From Antrodiella citrinella (lineage: Eukaryota; Basidiomycota; Agaricomycetes; Polyporales; Steccherinaceae), in the NCBI GenBank assembly GCA_004802725.1, contig SGPM01000178.1:1-54003 (forward strand): a stretch of DNA of 54,003 nucleotides, given 5' to 3'. Positions within the stretch are counted from its first letter, which is position 1. Every line of letters starts with the position of its first letter. A program made the translations under genes and the position numbers. The notes beneath the pieces were generated by a model. It had not been told where the DNA came from, did not search any database, and saw nothing but the letters and a program-made list of their open reading frames with translations. Shown here piece by piece: positions 34,658 through 50,651 of the stretch.

Positions 34658-37227
34658 CTAATAGGATCGGCCAAAGAGCGTCCACCTCTTCGCATCCTTC
34701 CCGCACGCCGTGCATTTTGTCTTGCCAGGCTCGATCGCAGGCCAGCGGGACTGGTCAAACGGAATGCATAGCGACTTCGCGCCTGCCGACGGTGCGCGTT
34801 CATCCTGCGGCTCAGCACTAAAACAAATACTCAACGACACGAGCGCACATGACGACGAGGGGCAGACTTACGACTTTCCACTACGTTCCTTGATATCATC
34901 CTCACACGCCTCCTCCTCGCACCACGGCATGACCACGACACACTTGTTGTCCAGCGTAGGGATAACGTCCTCCCATTTGGTCACCTGCTTGAGACGCTCG
35001 AAGTAGATATCCTGCGCACGCTTGAACATGTCGTTTTGGATATTCTCGAGCAGTTGGGGAACAGTGGCGATCAAGTCGGACAGAGGAATGGGAGCCTTGA
35101 CCCCGGTATCACGGCGAACGGAGAGTGTCTGCTGCTTCTGGATGTCGGCGGGACCGACCTCGAGACGAAGGGGAACACCCTGCGAAATGACCTATGAGGT
35201 AATGATGAAGACATAGATGAATGGCGTACCTTCTGTTCCCAGTCGTTGAACTTGAATCCAGGGGTGTAAGCATCACGGAGATCAGCCTTCGCCCTCACGC
35301 CAGCCTTCTTCAAGGTAATGGCGAGCTCGTCACACTTGTCGTTGATGAGTTTACGATCCGCATCGCTAGACTTGGCAGTAATACCACACGGGACAATGAC
35401 GACTTGAACGCTAGCAACACGGGGAGGGAGGACCAAGCCCTGGTTATCACCGTGCGTCATGACCATGACACCGATGGTACGCGTAGACAGACCCCAGGAG
35501 TTCTGCCAGACGTAGATCTTGCCTTGGCCAGTGGGGTCGTTCGGGTCCTCCACTACAATGTTGAACATCTCCGGACGAGAGAAGTTTTGTCCCAGACAAT
35601 GGGAGGTAGCAGCTTGAATACCACGGCCGGAGGTAGGGATGAACCCTTCTACAGTGGTGGTATACAGGCCACCGGCAAATTTCTCCTTCTCAGACTTGAC
35701 TCCGGGAACAACAGGGACGGCAAGGAGTTCTTCGTATACGCGGCGGTAGAGGTCAAGAATTTGAGAAACTTCGACGTCAGCTTCTGCTTTTGTGAGATGA
35801 GCGGTGTGTCCTTCCTGCCACAGGAATTCACGAGTACGAAGAAAAGGCTCTGCAATATAAGAGGGATAAGAAAGAGCTGAAGTCGAGTCGTGAGATTACT
35901 GACGAGGATTCTTGAACTCCCAACGCACGACACTGTTCCACTGATTCAGCTTCAACGGAAGATCACGATGACTCTTGATCCACTTCGCATAGTCTACATG
36001 AGTTATGTTAGTCGACGTCTGGGAAAATAAGAGCAGTCAAACATACAAGGGTACATGGCAGTCTCTGATGTGGGTCGAATAGCAATGGGCTCCTCCAGCT
36101 CAGATTGGCCACTGTAGGAAACATTAGCGTCCGTCACACTGTACATATGCACCTGATACGTACGCTCGTGTGACCCAAGCAACTTCAGGGGAGAACCCCT
36201 CGATGTGGTCCTTTTCCCGCTCAAGAACCTTCTGAGAGACGAACATGGGGAAGTAAGAGTTTTGTACACCCAATTCCTTAATCTCCTTGTTGAACCACTC
36301 TATGCGATGTTCAGTATTAGTACGGATGGATGCAAGTTGCCAGACGTACCTTGAATAGATTCCCAGATACTGTACGACCAGGGCTTGAGAATATAGCAAC
36401 CGCTGACGTTGTAGTAGTCCAGCATGTCGGCTTTGATTAGCACCTACACAATTTTTCAGTCAATCGACATGGATCGAACAGCGACATCAGACTCACATTT
36501 GTATACCAGGCTGCGAAGTCTACTTCCTTCTTGATACCAATCGCAATCTGCACGGCACCCTCGATCTTCGCGTCCTCCTTCTCCTTCTTTGCCGGAGTAG
36601 GTGCAGCGGGAGTGGCAGCGGCCTCCGTCTTCAAGGCCTCAAAGTTGAGGTCTTGTAACGGTGCTTTCTCGGTCTCGAGCTTGCTGAGGAACGTATAGAG
36701 TTCTTGGCCGGAGATGAAGATAGTCTGGCTAGTCGTAAGACCGCGGATGGCAAAAGGAACAGAGGCAGATTGGATGGTCGAGTCAATCACAGTCACGACT
36801 TTCGGGAAGTTGTCGCTGTTCAAGGCAAAGGGAGATACTGAACGGCACGCGTTCAGACCAGACGATTTGAAAAAGAGGGACAGGTTCAGAACATACGAGA
36901 GTTTTTGTCCGAGAAGAAGAACTCCTGGAGGAGATCCTCCGATGCGAATCTCAGCTCCTTCAAACCAAGTTTCTTGCCCACAGCGCCCGAGTTCACCTCC
37001 GTGCCCTCGCGTGCAACGACGACCAACGGAATCGGGGTGGCGGTCTTTGCTGTTTTCGGCTTGTACACCAGCGTTTTGATGAGTTCGAAAGACTTGGGAG
37101 CGTCCGGAGAGGCCTCGAGGGCTTCCCGCCAGGCCGCTGGAGAGCTCACGGGCGCATGGGAGATGGTAGCAGCGGGAGTGATGGACAGTCCGGCGAGCGA
37201 CTGGGTGATGCTCTCGAGAGTGGCCAT
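34658..37227 (-). CDS. Prolyl-tRNA synthetase (eukaryotic type, with N-terminal editing-like domain)
   Basis: Class II aminoacyl-tRNA synthetase charging tRNA-Pro. Minus strand from ATG 37227 ([13 protein letters not shown]). Residues about 45-170 form a YbaK/ProX-type editing-like domain ([37 protein letters not shown]). After a Lys/Glu linker comes the catalytic core: [34 protein letters not shown] (motif 2 region), [48 protein letters not shown], motif 3 [19 protein letters not shown], and the anticodon-binding domain VVIVPCGI. The zinc-type C-terminal domain ends [18 protein letters not shown] with the characteristic terminal Tyr. About nine introns. The same frame remains open upstream and begins at an ATG (37449) that would add a 74-residue basic, Ser-rich extension starting MLVVRRTVARRTLQTE, resembling a mitochondrial presequence. 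Confidence 0.93.
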
Positions 37228-38203
37228 GGCGACGTCGGGGGATACTTGCCTACGTGTGGGTTGTTCGTGGCGATGAGGAAGAGAGGAAGAGGACGAGGAA
37301 ACCGAAAGCGATCGCGTCGCGCATTGGAGGAGTCTGGTGCTGTATCTGAATCTGGGCAGTGTTATCAGATGGCCTGACCGGATGTGACTCGGATGCACAA
37401 TCTCAGTCTGAAGCGTTCGACGGGCGACGGTGCGACGAACAACGAGCATCAACCCTTCTCAATGTCCTCGCCGACGTCGGGGTGTGCGGAAGCAGCGAGG
37501 TGGGCGTCGGGAACGCCGTGCGTGCCAGCAAACACCCGCCGCGTAGATCTCACACTCAGATCGCGTGGTCATGGAATTGATTATTATTGCCACCAACGTA
37601 CGACATAGAGACGAGCTACCAATGCTTAGTGTGGCGATTCATTGCAGTACAACTTCGTGGAGGAAAACAGGGAGGAAATGGAAAGATAAATCACCGGAAA
37701 GAAAACAATATGCACAAGGAAAGAAGGGACGTGCAGAGGGGACAGGCTGCAATGCATGCCAACGACACAGCAGCGACAGCATTGAGAGTTCGGAGAGCCA
37801 GGGTCGACATCCAGGAAAGCGATGACAGCAGCTTGACCAACCACACAACATAAAGGACAGGACAGAACAAGGGGCGACGAAAACTGCGCCGTACCATTTT
37901 ACAAATGCAGACGGAAAATGAGGTATGCGTGGATATGGACAATGCGATTGGTGGAATGAATTGGGACAAAGACAGGATCGGAGATCGAAGCGGCCGGGCG
38001 GTTGTAGGGATGTGGGCTGGAATGCGAAGACCGGACATGGAAAACATGCGTGGTATTGGTTTGGATGGGATGAAAACAATAAACATGGATGTGCGATGAT
38101 ATGCAATAGATGCGGTGCGTATGCGAGGTCCATGGAGAGATCCTGAATAGTGTGTGACCTAGAGGACATGCGAAAGCGAGCGCGGCTCCTTGTCTTCCAC
38201 TCC
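37228..38203. other. ProRS leader/promoter and cyclin 3' UTR
   Basis: The first 220 bp (to 37449) are open in the ProRS frame and may encode a presequence. The rest (37450-38203) has long but compositionally odd open frames on the minus strand (Cys/Phe/Leu/Pro-rich, up to 196 aa). No domain is seen; I read them as cyclin 3' UTR and intergenic DNA. Confidence 0.45.
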
Positions 38204-40193
38204 TTATACCTCGGGATACTCGGAATCACCGGCCTCTTGAATGTACTCGGCCTGTTCGCGAGCTTCCTTGAGGAGCGCCTTCAACTTCGGAAGCTCTGCG
38301 TGCAAGGACACTTGCTCCGACTCTTGCCATCGATCCAATGCCCACTCGCGAACGAAAGTGCTGACCTACAAAAACAAGGAGGTCAGCAGTATGAAAAAAT
38401 ACGCAAGCAACGACGACGAACCTTCAAGAATCTCTTTCCGGCATACTTTTTGAAGAACGACTGGTGCCGGATAGGCTTGAGAATGTAGTTGAGCATCAAG
38501 TTTGCAGTGGGTATCAAGGCACTCTCGGGGTATGACGAGTAATGCGCCAAGGTCGGTGTCTAATAATTCGAAAGTAAGCAAACGGAAAAGATGCGAAGAA
38601 TGCAGAAACAAACCCAGTCAATGTTTCCCAAGACTAGCCTGGCGAGCCAGATAGCAGCCGCAGCGATGAGGGATGGTGGGGCCGCAATCAAACGCCATTC
38701 CAGACATTGAATCTCCAAAAGGTATTTGGCGATGGTCCTGGAGTGAACGTTGTAGTCGTCCGCCTTGCTGATACGACGCAAGAAATGGATTGGGTTCGGG
38801 AAGTTCATGTTCCAGTCCAAGGTCTTCAGGATGTAACGCTCTGCTAGTAGGATTTCGCCTTCAGAGTACGAAGAGTCCGCGCAATAGAGGAAGTTAGTTG
38901 CTCCCGGAGCGACGATCTCTTCGACCTTTGCTGCGATGAACATGCAAGTGATACCGACAAGCTGGAGCTTGGCAAGGGAAACGACGCGCTGGGAGAGGAA
39001 GCGATCGATGATGTTGATACAGAGGTACAGAGTTTCAGGAAGGAGGCGGAAACGCGAATGAACCTGAATGAGCCAGTCAGTGAGAATGCCCCGCATTTTC
39101 CACGCGAGGTCCTTCTGCATCTCCATGTAGTTGGGGTTGGGCATGGTCGTCAGCTAGATTGGTGATGGTCAGTTGTGCGTGATACTCGAAATGGAAAACA
39201 GCACACCTCAACCTCTTTCAGATACTCGAAGATCTCAACGACGTATTCGCTGACCATCAACGGGTCGTCCCCATCGCCGGCGTCCAAGTCAATCCACTGA
39301 TCACCGTTGGGGTCTGCTTCAGGCTCATCGAGCTGGACTGCATCCTCCACTTCCTCCTCTGCTTGAACATCACCATCCGGCGCATCGGATGATGTACGAC
39401 GCTTCTTGAAGACACGAATGTCCTCCTCATCGTCTTCCTCCACCTTCGATACATGGCGTGGCGGCGCGCGCCTCGTGGTGGAGGTTCTCGTGGAGGTGGC
39501 GGCATGGGGAGCGGTGACGGCCGCGACGCGTGCAGCAGTGAAACGACGAGGAGCGAGTACTGGACCAAGATGATCGACAGCCATGGCATCATCTCGACCA
39601 TGATGAACTTCCTCCTCTTTGACATCTTCGAGATGTTCATGCTGTTGGGCCGCCGCGCTTCGAGTCTTTCTAGAGGTAGAAGTAGAGACAGTGGCCGCGG
39701 GTGCGACGGAAGGGACCCTAGCCCTGGTGGTAGTAGTAGTAGTCGAGACTTGCTTCATGAAGACTCCTTCGAACTTCTCTTTGGCCTTCTCCTTCCCCTT
39801 CAGGCCGCCAGCAGCAGGAGCATCACCATGCTTGGTGACGTTGGGCAGAGGTCGAGGGACCTCGCCAAGGGCTTCGCGCTTCCTCTTGCCTTGTGCAGTA
39901 GGATCTAAGCGGGAAGTGGTACTCGCAGCGGCCTTGGCTCGAGTAGCGATGGTGGACACGGCGGCGCGAGGAATGACCGAGGGTTTTGCTTCGGCCGGAG
40001 CGGGTGGTTGGGCAGTTGATGTGGGTTTCGCGCGGGTTATACGAGCATTGGTAGAGTTTTCCTTGTTCTTCACGACGGTGGTTCGTGTTACGCGCGTAGT
40101 ACGCCTGACCTGGTTGGAGTAAGGAGTCGTCAGAAACCGTACGTTATCGGTATCAAATGAACGAGAGAAACTTACTTGAGGGATAGACGACAT
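38204..40193 (-). CDS. B-type mitotic cyclin
   Basis: Regulatory subunit of the mitotic cyclin-dependent kinase. Minus strand from ATG 40193 (MSSIPQ), with an intron right after six codons (GTAAGT...CCAACCAG), then a long exon. The N-terminus has a KEN box (VKNKENSTNAR) and a probable destruction box (KREALGEVPRP), then Thr/Ala/Arg-rich and acidic disordered regions. The two cyclin folds follow: DPLMVSEYVVEIFEYLKEVE, YMEMQKDLAWKMRGILTDWL, LLPETLYLCINIIDRFLS, LQLVGITCMFIAAKVEEI, FLYCADSSYSEGEILLAER and the C-terminal fold IAAPPSLIAAAAIWLAR, ending AEYIQEAGDSEYPEV. Cyclin-box residues Arg (MRGILTDWL), Lys and Glu (AAKVEE) needed for kinase binding are present. Four introns. APC/C-mediated destruction is inferred from the two degrons. 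Confidence 0.93.
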
Positions 40194-40957
40194 ATACGGG
40201 CAGTTCTGCTCCCTACAAGAGCTCGAAAGAGAGGGAACGTGAGGAGGGGGAGATAAAATACGGCGCAGGAAGGAGGTGGTAGGAAGATGAGCGTTTGGCC
40301 GCGCTTGTGGGCGCACCTGTTTTATTCAACAGCCACAACACACACAAACAAAACACTCGCGTTGGAGGCACGTGACAACACCTGACCGCGTCGCGTCGCT
40401 GGGAGCTCGAGGTCTTTGGTCCAGTCTCGACGGCGACGATGATGACAATGGCAACGTCGACACACGCAGGCAAAGAGTGAATGATGAGGAGATGGTATCG
40501 CAAGTTAGGGAAGATAGACTTTCAAGCCGCAGCTCTTAAAGGCCCTCCTGCCTGCTCTTCTGAACAACGGACATTCACGGTCCATACCCGACCTTTGTTG
40601 TAAGGGTTGGCCTAGAGACCTTTTCTCTAGTGCTTACATTGAATCGGTCTACGATAGTATCCAGATCGTGTCCTTTCTCTCTTTGTGCACGCGGCAACCG
40701 TCGCAGAACCGCCGGCCGACTGCTAGGCCTCTTTTCTTCATAGTTCCAATTCTCGAGACGCGCTCTGCTGATTGTGTCTATACCTGGCTGCATGGTACAA
40801 ATAATAGAGAGAGTAATGCTACAGAATGCTACAACATACAGTTTGATTTTAGCACGAGGCGTGCATTGATTTTGTCCGCTTGTCCATTGAGTACGAGTCC
40901 ATGCAGTTCCGAAATGCTGTGAAAGTCCCAGGTCCAAACCCATAAGATAACCACGCC
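40194..40957. other. Intergenic between LRR protein and cyclin
   Basis: About 760 bp. Contains the cyclin promoter and the 3' UTR of the LRR gene. The cyclin frame is open upstream of its ATG but has no better start. No TATA box was found. Confidence 0.45.
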
Positions 40958-43080
40958 TCACTCTTCAGCGTCCGCCTCCATCTTATCGTCCTCGTCTTCA
41001 CGATCCTCTTCCTCCTCCTCTTCACCTTTCCATAACACCTCCCTAACGGCCAAGTCAGCCCCTCTCAGCTCCAGTAAGGTCTTCAATCGTTCAGCCGTCT
41101 CAGGCTTGCTTCCTTCTGCTGAGATAGACGCGTTATATTCAGCGTGGGCAGCGAGATTGTGCTTGAGTGCCTTGACGGAGAGTTCGGAGACCAGCGAAGG
41201 ATCAGATATAAGCGGAGCTTCTGGCTGTAAGATGTATTGTGTCCCCATCTCTGCGATATCGCGATCAGGGAACGATGTGTCACAGCCTAGATGAACAACT
41301 CACGCTCGACGTATATCTCACATTCACGAGGAATCTCCAGCTCCATTGAATGTTTGCGTTGTCGGACAGCAGAGCAATAGACGCGGAGTCCAGGCATGCA
41401 TATCCCGGTGTCCAGCAGGGTCAAAAAGCGCAGTCTGTGTAGGACGAGCAAGGCTGGAATGACATCATCGGTTATAGCTGGGTTGAACGCTACGTCGAGT
41501 TCGGTGAGAGAACGCTTCAGCGACACGAGAAGAAAGACACTGGCAGGAGGTTAGAGATAATCGAAACGAGTCTCATTTGCTACACTCACGCTTCGTTCCC
41601 AATCCCAGTGTTACTTATCCACAGGCGGGCAAGGCGCGGCAGATGATGAATATACTTGAAGTCGGTGTCATTGAGCTGCGCACCGCTCAGGTTCATTTCG
41701 TTGAGAAAGAGGAAGCTGTTGGGCTTAGCGAAGACTGTTGTTGGATCACAGGTAAGACAGTGTACCAAAAGCAAGTTGGAAACGCGTGACTGTACCATGC
41801 AGAAGCTCTCGAGCATCGAGGTTCAGGCCTTCTTCGTCCGTCATGGAGGCTGTCAGATCGAGACTCTCGATTTCGGACATCCGCAACAAATGTAAGATGC
41901 GGGTGTTGAGATTGCCTGGAAGTATAAATCAGAGACAAGACTATCGAGCCGAAAGCTAAACACTGACCATCCATAGCCAACACATCCACGATTCGTTGAT
42001 GAGATAGTGAGTCTAAACCATACAGCTTTTCCTTCAAACGAATGCCTGGCAGTAGTGCATCTATGCGCGAGATGAGACTCTTCAATCCGCGTGGAGATTC
42101 AGTGCCTATAGGAGGACCATATAACTCGTCTAAAACAAAATTATCTCAGCAAATGCTAGCATATAGTCGCTATATCGCGTACCCTCGAGTTTCCGCATCT
42201 TCCTCCGTGCTTCGCTAGCAGTGAAGACCCCGCAGTCACGAACTTGTGCGTACGGGGAAACCCATTCTTTTGCTGTCACTTTTCGGCCAGGGGGGAAGAG
42301 ATTCAACCGGTCCGCCTTCGCACTCAACTCGAAAGATTTCTCGTTGACCGATATAGAGGATTGCGCGTGTCTGGCTGGACCTCGGAGACCACTGAAAGCA
42401 CTGGATGCATTTGAGCTTGCTCGGTCGCGTCCGTTGGCGCATGTTGTATCTTTGCGAGCTTTAGCAGAGAATACGGAGGATAGCTGAACGCGAACGCCAG
42501 ATTTCTTCTCCCAGGAAGGAGCAAAGTATGTGCTAGTAGCGCGGCTAGAGCTAGAGGGGTCGGGTAGATGCCGAGACGAGAGCGACGCGTTTTGAAGGGC
42601 AATGACATCCTCTTCAGTCAAAGACTCATTGAGCATTTCAGCAAAAGAGAGAGGCATTGGGTACGGAGAAGGAGAGAGCTCGAAATATGCTCGAGAGAGC
42701 TTGCGAGAGAAGCGAGTAGACTTGGATTTACGCGTCCTTTTCGAGAGAGCATTGTTGTTTTTCTGAGCAAGAGGTTCGCGTAGAGAGCGCAAGTAGACGA
42801 TGGCTGGGATCGAGGGACAGTAGCACGGATTAAGGTCGTCTTCTATTGGGATGGGATATTGCTTCATCGCAGCGCTCTGAGGATAGACTTCTAGTATCTG
42901 GTGGATTTCGTGTTCGTTATCTTCGGGAAGAACGATTGCTACGTCGAGGGACANTGGAGTTGCTGAGATAGCTGTTGAAGTGAGAATTACTCGGTACACG
43001 AGGACGATAGAGGAGGAGAGTANGAAGCAAAGGCGCTCAAAAGGCTTAAAAGGCGAATCTTTAAACGGATCTTCATAATT
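40958..43080 (-). CDS. Leucine-rich-repeat protein, 5' end unclear
   Basis: Hypothetical protein with RNI-like leucine-rich repeats near the C-terminus: [19 protein letters not shown] then [68 protein letters not shown]. The end is an acidic tail ([14 protein letters not shown]). A long upstream exon (about 42185-42960) is Ser/Arg/Lys-rich, with [16 protein letters not shown] (possible nuclear signal), and has no known domain. About seven introns. The 5' boundary is uncertain. The longest frame has no ATG before N bases at 42954 and 43023; an internal ATG at 42867 ([15 protein letters not shown]) is one candidate start. More exons may lie in 43100-43350, where another open frame with hydrophobic Leu/Val repeats is seen. 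Confidence 0.6.
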
Positions 43081-43515
43081 AATCGTGTTTTGCAAGGTAC
43101 AGTCGAATAAATTTCATGCTATAGTATCAGTCTATCTGCAAGTCACTGAGAGCCAATTGTTCGCATCCTTTATCAANCTTGAATAGCGTCATGAGGGCAA
43201 CGAGAACCAATCCTCCAGGAGGTCTCANAGTGAGAAGATTGACGACAGAGGGCAAATCTGTCAGCACTAGGGTCAGAGAAAAGCTTGCGAGAATTACTTC
43301 TTGANTTTCTATCGGAGGAAGGAACCAGACCGTGTCATGTACTTAGAAATGAGTACATCNNATTGNAGTCGCTCATCCAAGAAGCTCGCGNACACGCCGA
43401 GTACATTTGAGAAACTGGAACTAGTAGGGTCTGTCTATCAGTAAGAATTATACCGTGGGTATCATACATGTGAGTGGAGATAATTTGAGTCGATACACCT
43501 AGTTGAATAGCTTTG
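43081..43515. other. Ambiguous interval with N bases between two genes
   Basis: Holds several N bases (43177, 43228, 43305, 43360-43391). A minus-strand frame about 43145-43300 reads Leu/Val-rich and may be an upstream exon of the LRR gene, but its splice joins cannot be settled. The rest should be the 3' UTR of IleRS. Confidence 0.35.
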
Positions 43516-47520
<4,005 letters not shown>

Positions 47521-48033
47521 GTGGTGGCAGGAATTTTGGGTCGAAGCCTCTTTCGCGGCAGCTTCCGGGCTGGTAGCAATCAAAAGACGCCCATAGAAGA
47601 CCCTAGGACAGCGTAATATTCGCTGACACATACGAGCTTTACTGGAGCCATACAGTGGGACTAGTAGTAGTTACTTACAACTTCACGCGCACGGGTGCAG
47701 AAATAACCAAGAAACAACTCTCGAAACGCGTTGTTAACACTGGCATACAATGTACGCCTACATACTTCGTTCAGTTCCCAGACGGAGTCTAGTACTTGTT
47801 GTGCCTAGATACGATGAATGGTACCAAACTGATTCACACAACAATTGACGCTTCCTCGAGCTGCGCATACCAGTACTTACCAGACGCCAAATTCTTGACC
47901 ACGCCCAACCAGTTACACTACGCAGCAGAGTCAGTCGCTTGGGCACAAACAGTTGTAACAGATGATCGAGTAAGTCCTTTTGAAGCATCTGATCGATCGT
48001 GTTGAATATTGAAGTTCACATCACAGAGTACGT
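47521..48033. other. Divergent promoter and possible first exons of the coiled-coil gene
   Basis: Between the IleRS start and the clearly coding part of the next gene. A plus-strand frame starting ATG 47750 (MYAYILRSVPRRS) and another at about 47880-47970 (YLPDAKFLTTPN, then AESVAWAQTVVTDDR before a GTAAGT) look like short 5' exons. Their phases do not join the 48034 exon in any way I could make work, so I do not include them. Confidence 0.4.
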
Positions 48034-50309
48034 ATCTTGTGGGGGAAGCTATTCTCCAGGAGAGATACGTGGCAGATCACTCCCAACGACCTTGAGCGAT
48101 GCTTTTGGGAGGCTGAGCACGAAAGAACGCAAGTCTTCGAGCGTACTCGACGCTCGCAGCAGCTCGATTTTGCACTCGCAGCAGCCCCGTGGACGAAAGC
48201 CGAGGACACCCGCCATGAGATATTCCAACGATTTATACTGGAGGCGTTGAAGACCTTTGCGAGCAACCAGGACGACCGCCATGCTGGGTTCAAAGAACTT
48301 GTGGACAATCACGAGAAGACTTTTCAAGCCAACGATCAAGTGCGACTGGCGGCTTTCGATGATGCCAATACCACACGTCTGAAGGTGTTCAAAGCGACCC
48401 AGGAACAGCGGGAAAAGTCTGCCGCGAAATTCATTACATTTCAAGACAAGTTGTTTGAACAAGGCAGGAGGAGGAAACAGGAGGACTGCGAGAAGCTGAT
48501 CGGGCTCCTCCGTGACTTGTTCAACAAGATGATACGCGAGGAGATTGCTACCTTCAGAAACGCGCAGCGACAGAGGGAGGAACGGATCCGTTCTGCTTCA
48601 CTTGTAAGACACCCTCTACTCGATGCAAACACATATTCAAAGTAATCGACCGAAGCAGCCCGTGGAATCGGTGGACATGCCTGAACCTATACACGTGGAT
48701 GGTCCACTGGCAGAGCTTCTTCGACCACGATCTCCTCCTGTCATCATCTTACCACCCCCACGCCTTGGACCCCGCAGCCGTTCTCGGAGTCGCTCTCCGG
48801 TGGTGGTCCGACGGTCTCCATCGTACTCTCCAATGGTTCATCGTGTCCATTCACCGGTGTCGTCACCGACGATGCCAGTCCCAGCTCCATATATGCGTCA
48901 GACTCGGTCACCGTCTATTGATGAGAAGATGTTCGACCCTGCAGCACCCAATTCCCTCGCGTACACTATGGAGGAACCTGACCCCTCACCGGTGTTGGAT
49001 CGTACTTTTGCTGAGCGAGAAGAACAGAGACAGACTACCTATCTCTGCGACATGGAAAGTAGGGCTACTTTCGCGTCACAGGTCAAGGGTTACATCGAGC
49101 GGGCAGCGGGACAGCGGCAGGCGCAGTTTCGACAATTGGAGAACCACTTCGACCAGGACGTTACCAACACTCACTCACATTTNAAGGACATCTTGGACGC
49201 CCTTGACAGGGCCTATGTCAAAACCGAGCTGCACCGAGATATGATNTTCGCGGATTCCGAGGCGCACATGACGTCCGTCTTCGATGACATGCTGTCCCTC
49301 ATGAAGGAGCAGTCTGGGGCCCTAGAGACGGTCCAAGATCNGCACATCACTGGGTGCTACGACGAGGTGGAAGGCTTGCTTTCCGCNATGGAGGACATCA
49401 TACAGCAGACCAGGACATCTTTCGCTGAGAACTTCTGGGANACAATTAAACGCCGCAGCACGCCAGTCATCCACGAGACTCATCCACACTGGNATGGACA
49501 ACCAGAGCCGCCAGTCATTATCATGCCTGCACCCATGTCTCCAGTATTGGACAGATGGTCATCCTCCCCTAGAAGACACCNAATAATTATTCCAAGTCGG
49601 AGATCGAGGAGTCCAAGTTTGTACGAAAGACATCATGACCCTTTCGTACGTCTACGCCATCGTGATCAGTATCTCAAGGACTGACATTCGGTTCCAGAGT
49701 GCCCAGGTGCTTTTGCAAGGCAACATCTTCTCCAACAAACTCCCTATTCCGCCTCAAATCAGCGTCCCCTCTCGGCAGACGAACGCAGCTCGTGCTGCCA
49801 GATACTCCAAGCTGTCCCATGGNCATACAACACGCTTCGAGAGAGCACAAGCTCGTAGGGACGTTCTGTTCATCACCCAGCTGCACCAACTGCACCAGGA
49901 GATCGCAGTCTTGGATATGCAGGCACAGATGACATTCAAAGAGCAACATAAGAGTTTCGAGGACCAACTGGGCATCGCGTGGCTGACACACACGAAGAAG
50001 TTTAGATCGTTCCTGCAATCTGCCGAGTCCCAACTGAGCCATGCGGAATCGGCGCGACAGGATTCTTTCCGTGAGAAGCAGACGTCGAGGAATAGACAGT
50101 TCCAGGCTGCACAGCAAACGAGACACACGACATTCGAGCAAAGGCACAAAGGCCTGCAGCGGTCTGCCCTAGATGCGGAGGGGANGAGGGCTAAAGAGTT
50201 CTTGGCGTGGAAGGAAAAGAAGATGTACGAAGCGGAAAGGCAGATGCAAGAGTGGCAAATTGAGTTTGCTCGGGACGAGCAGAAAAGGGAGGAGCGATCA
50301 AGAACGTAG
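48034..50309 (+). CDS. Arg/Ser-rich coiled-coil protein with 11-residue Phe repeats (5' exon uncertain)
   Basis: No family recognised; probably Agaricomycete-specific. Three clearly coding exons join in phase 0: about 48034-48603, about 48642-49649 and about 49699-50309. Exon A is almost wholly helical and charged, with Phe recurring every 11 residues (for example in ERCF, TQVF, QLDF and again AGF, KTF, AAF, KVF), the mark of a hendecad coiled coil. Exon B starts with Pro/Arg/Ser-rich disorder (PPVIILPPPRLG, RSRSRSRSP), continues as helix and ends with a second copy of the Pro motif (PPVIIMPAP) and another Arg/Ser block. Exon C returns to hendecads (ARRDVLF, RQDSF, RNRQF, RHTTF). The architecture is therefore helix-RS-helix-RS-helix. 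No signal peptide or membrane helix. Several N bases (49183-50185) leave single residues unknown. The first exon upstream is not settled. Confidence 0.65.
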
Positions 50310-50651
50310 TNTGCGGTTCAGAATTTGAGGNCTTTAGAATTCGAGGGAGACCNTGATACACACGATGGGCCTCAAATGATTTGACTACTAGGTTCAATAT
50401 CGTTGAGANGTGGGATACTCATACGAGGCGATACTCGATATCATGAGATGAAGCAACTGTCGTGACTGGGAACACGTGAAACGCCGCGCATGTNGATCTA
50501 CGCCTTACTCTGTGATTAAATCGTCAGTTTCAAGACCTTGAAGTTTGTAAGGTATGCCCACTCTCTGTTCCATCCTAGCACCCGCCCTGCAAGATCATAA
50601 ACAACATCAATGTTGTGGGCTACTGGTTACTTTTTTTTTTTNTNCAAAGCA
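50310..50651. other. Convergent 3' interval with N bases
   Basis: About 340 bp between converging stops. Contains six or more N bases and a homopolymer T run (50630-50645) next to N, likely a hard-to-sequence stretch. Confidence 0.45.

Noticed and set aside
37639..38229. 196-aa minus-strand open frame rich in Cys, Phe, Leu and Pro
   Set aside because: Overlaps the 3' end of the cyclin gene in another frame and has no domain; best explained as cyclin 3' UTR.
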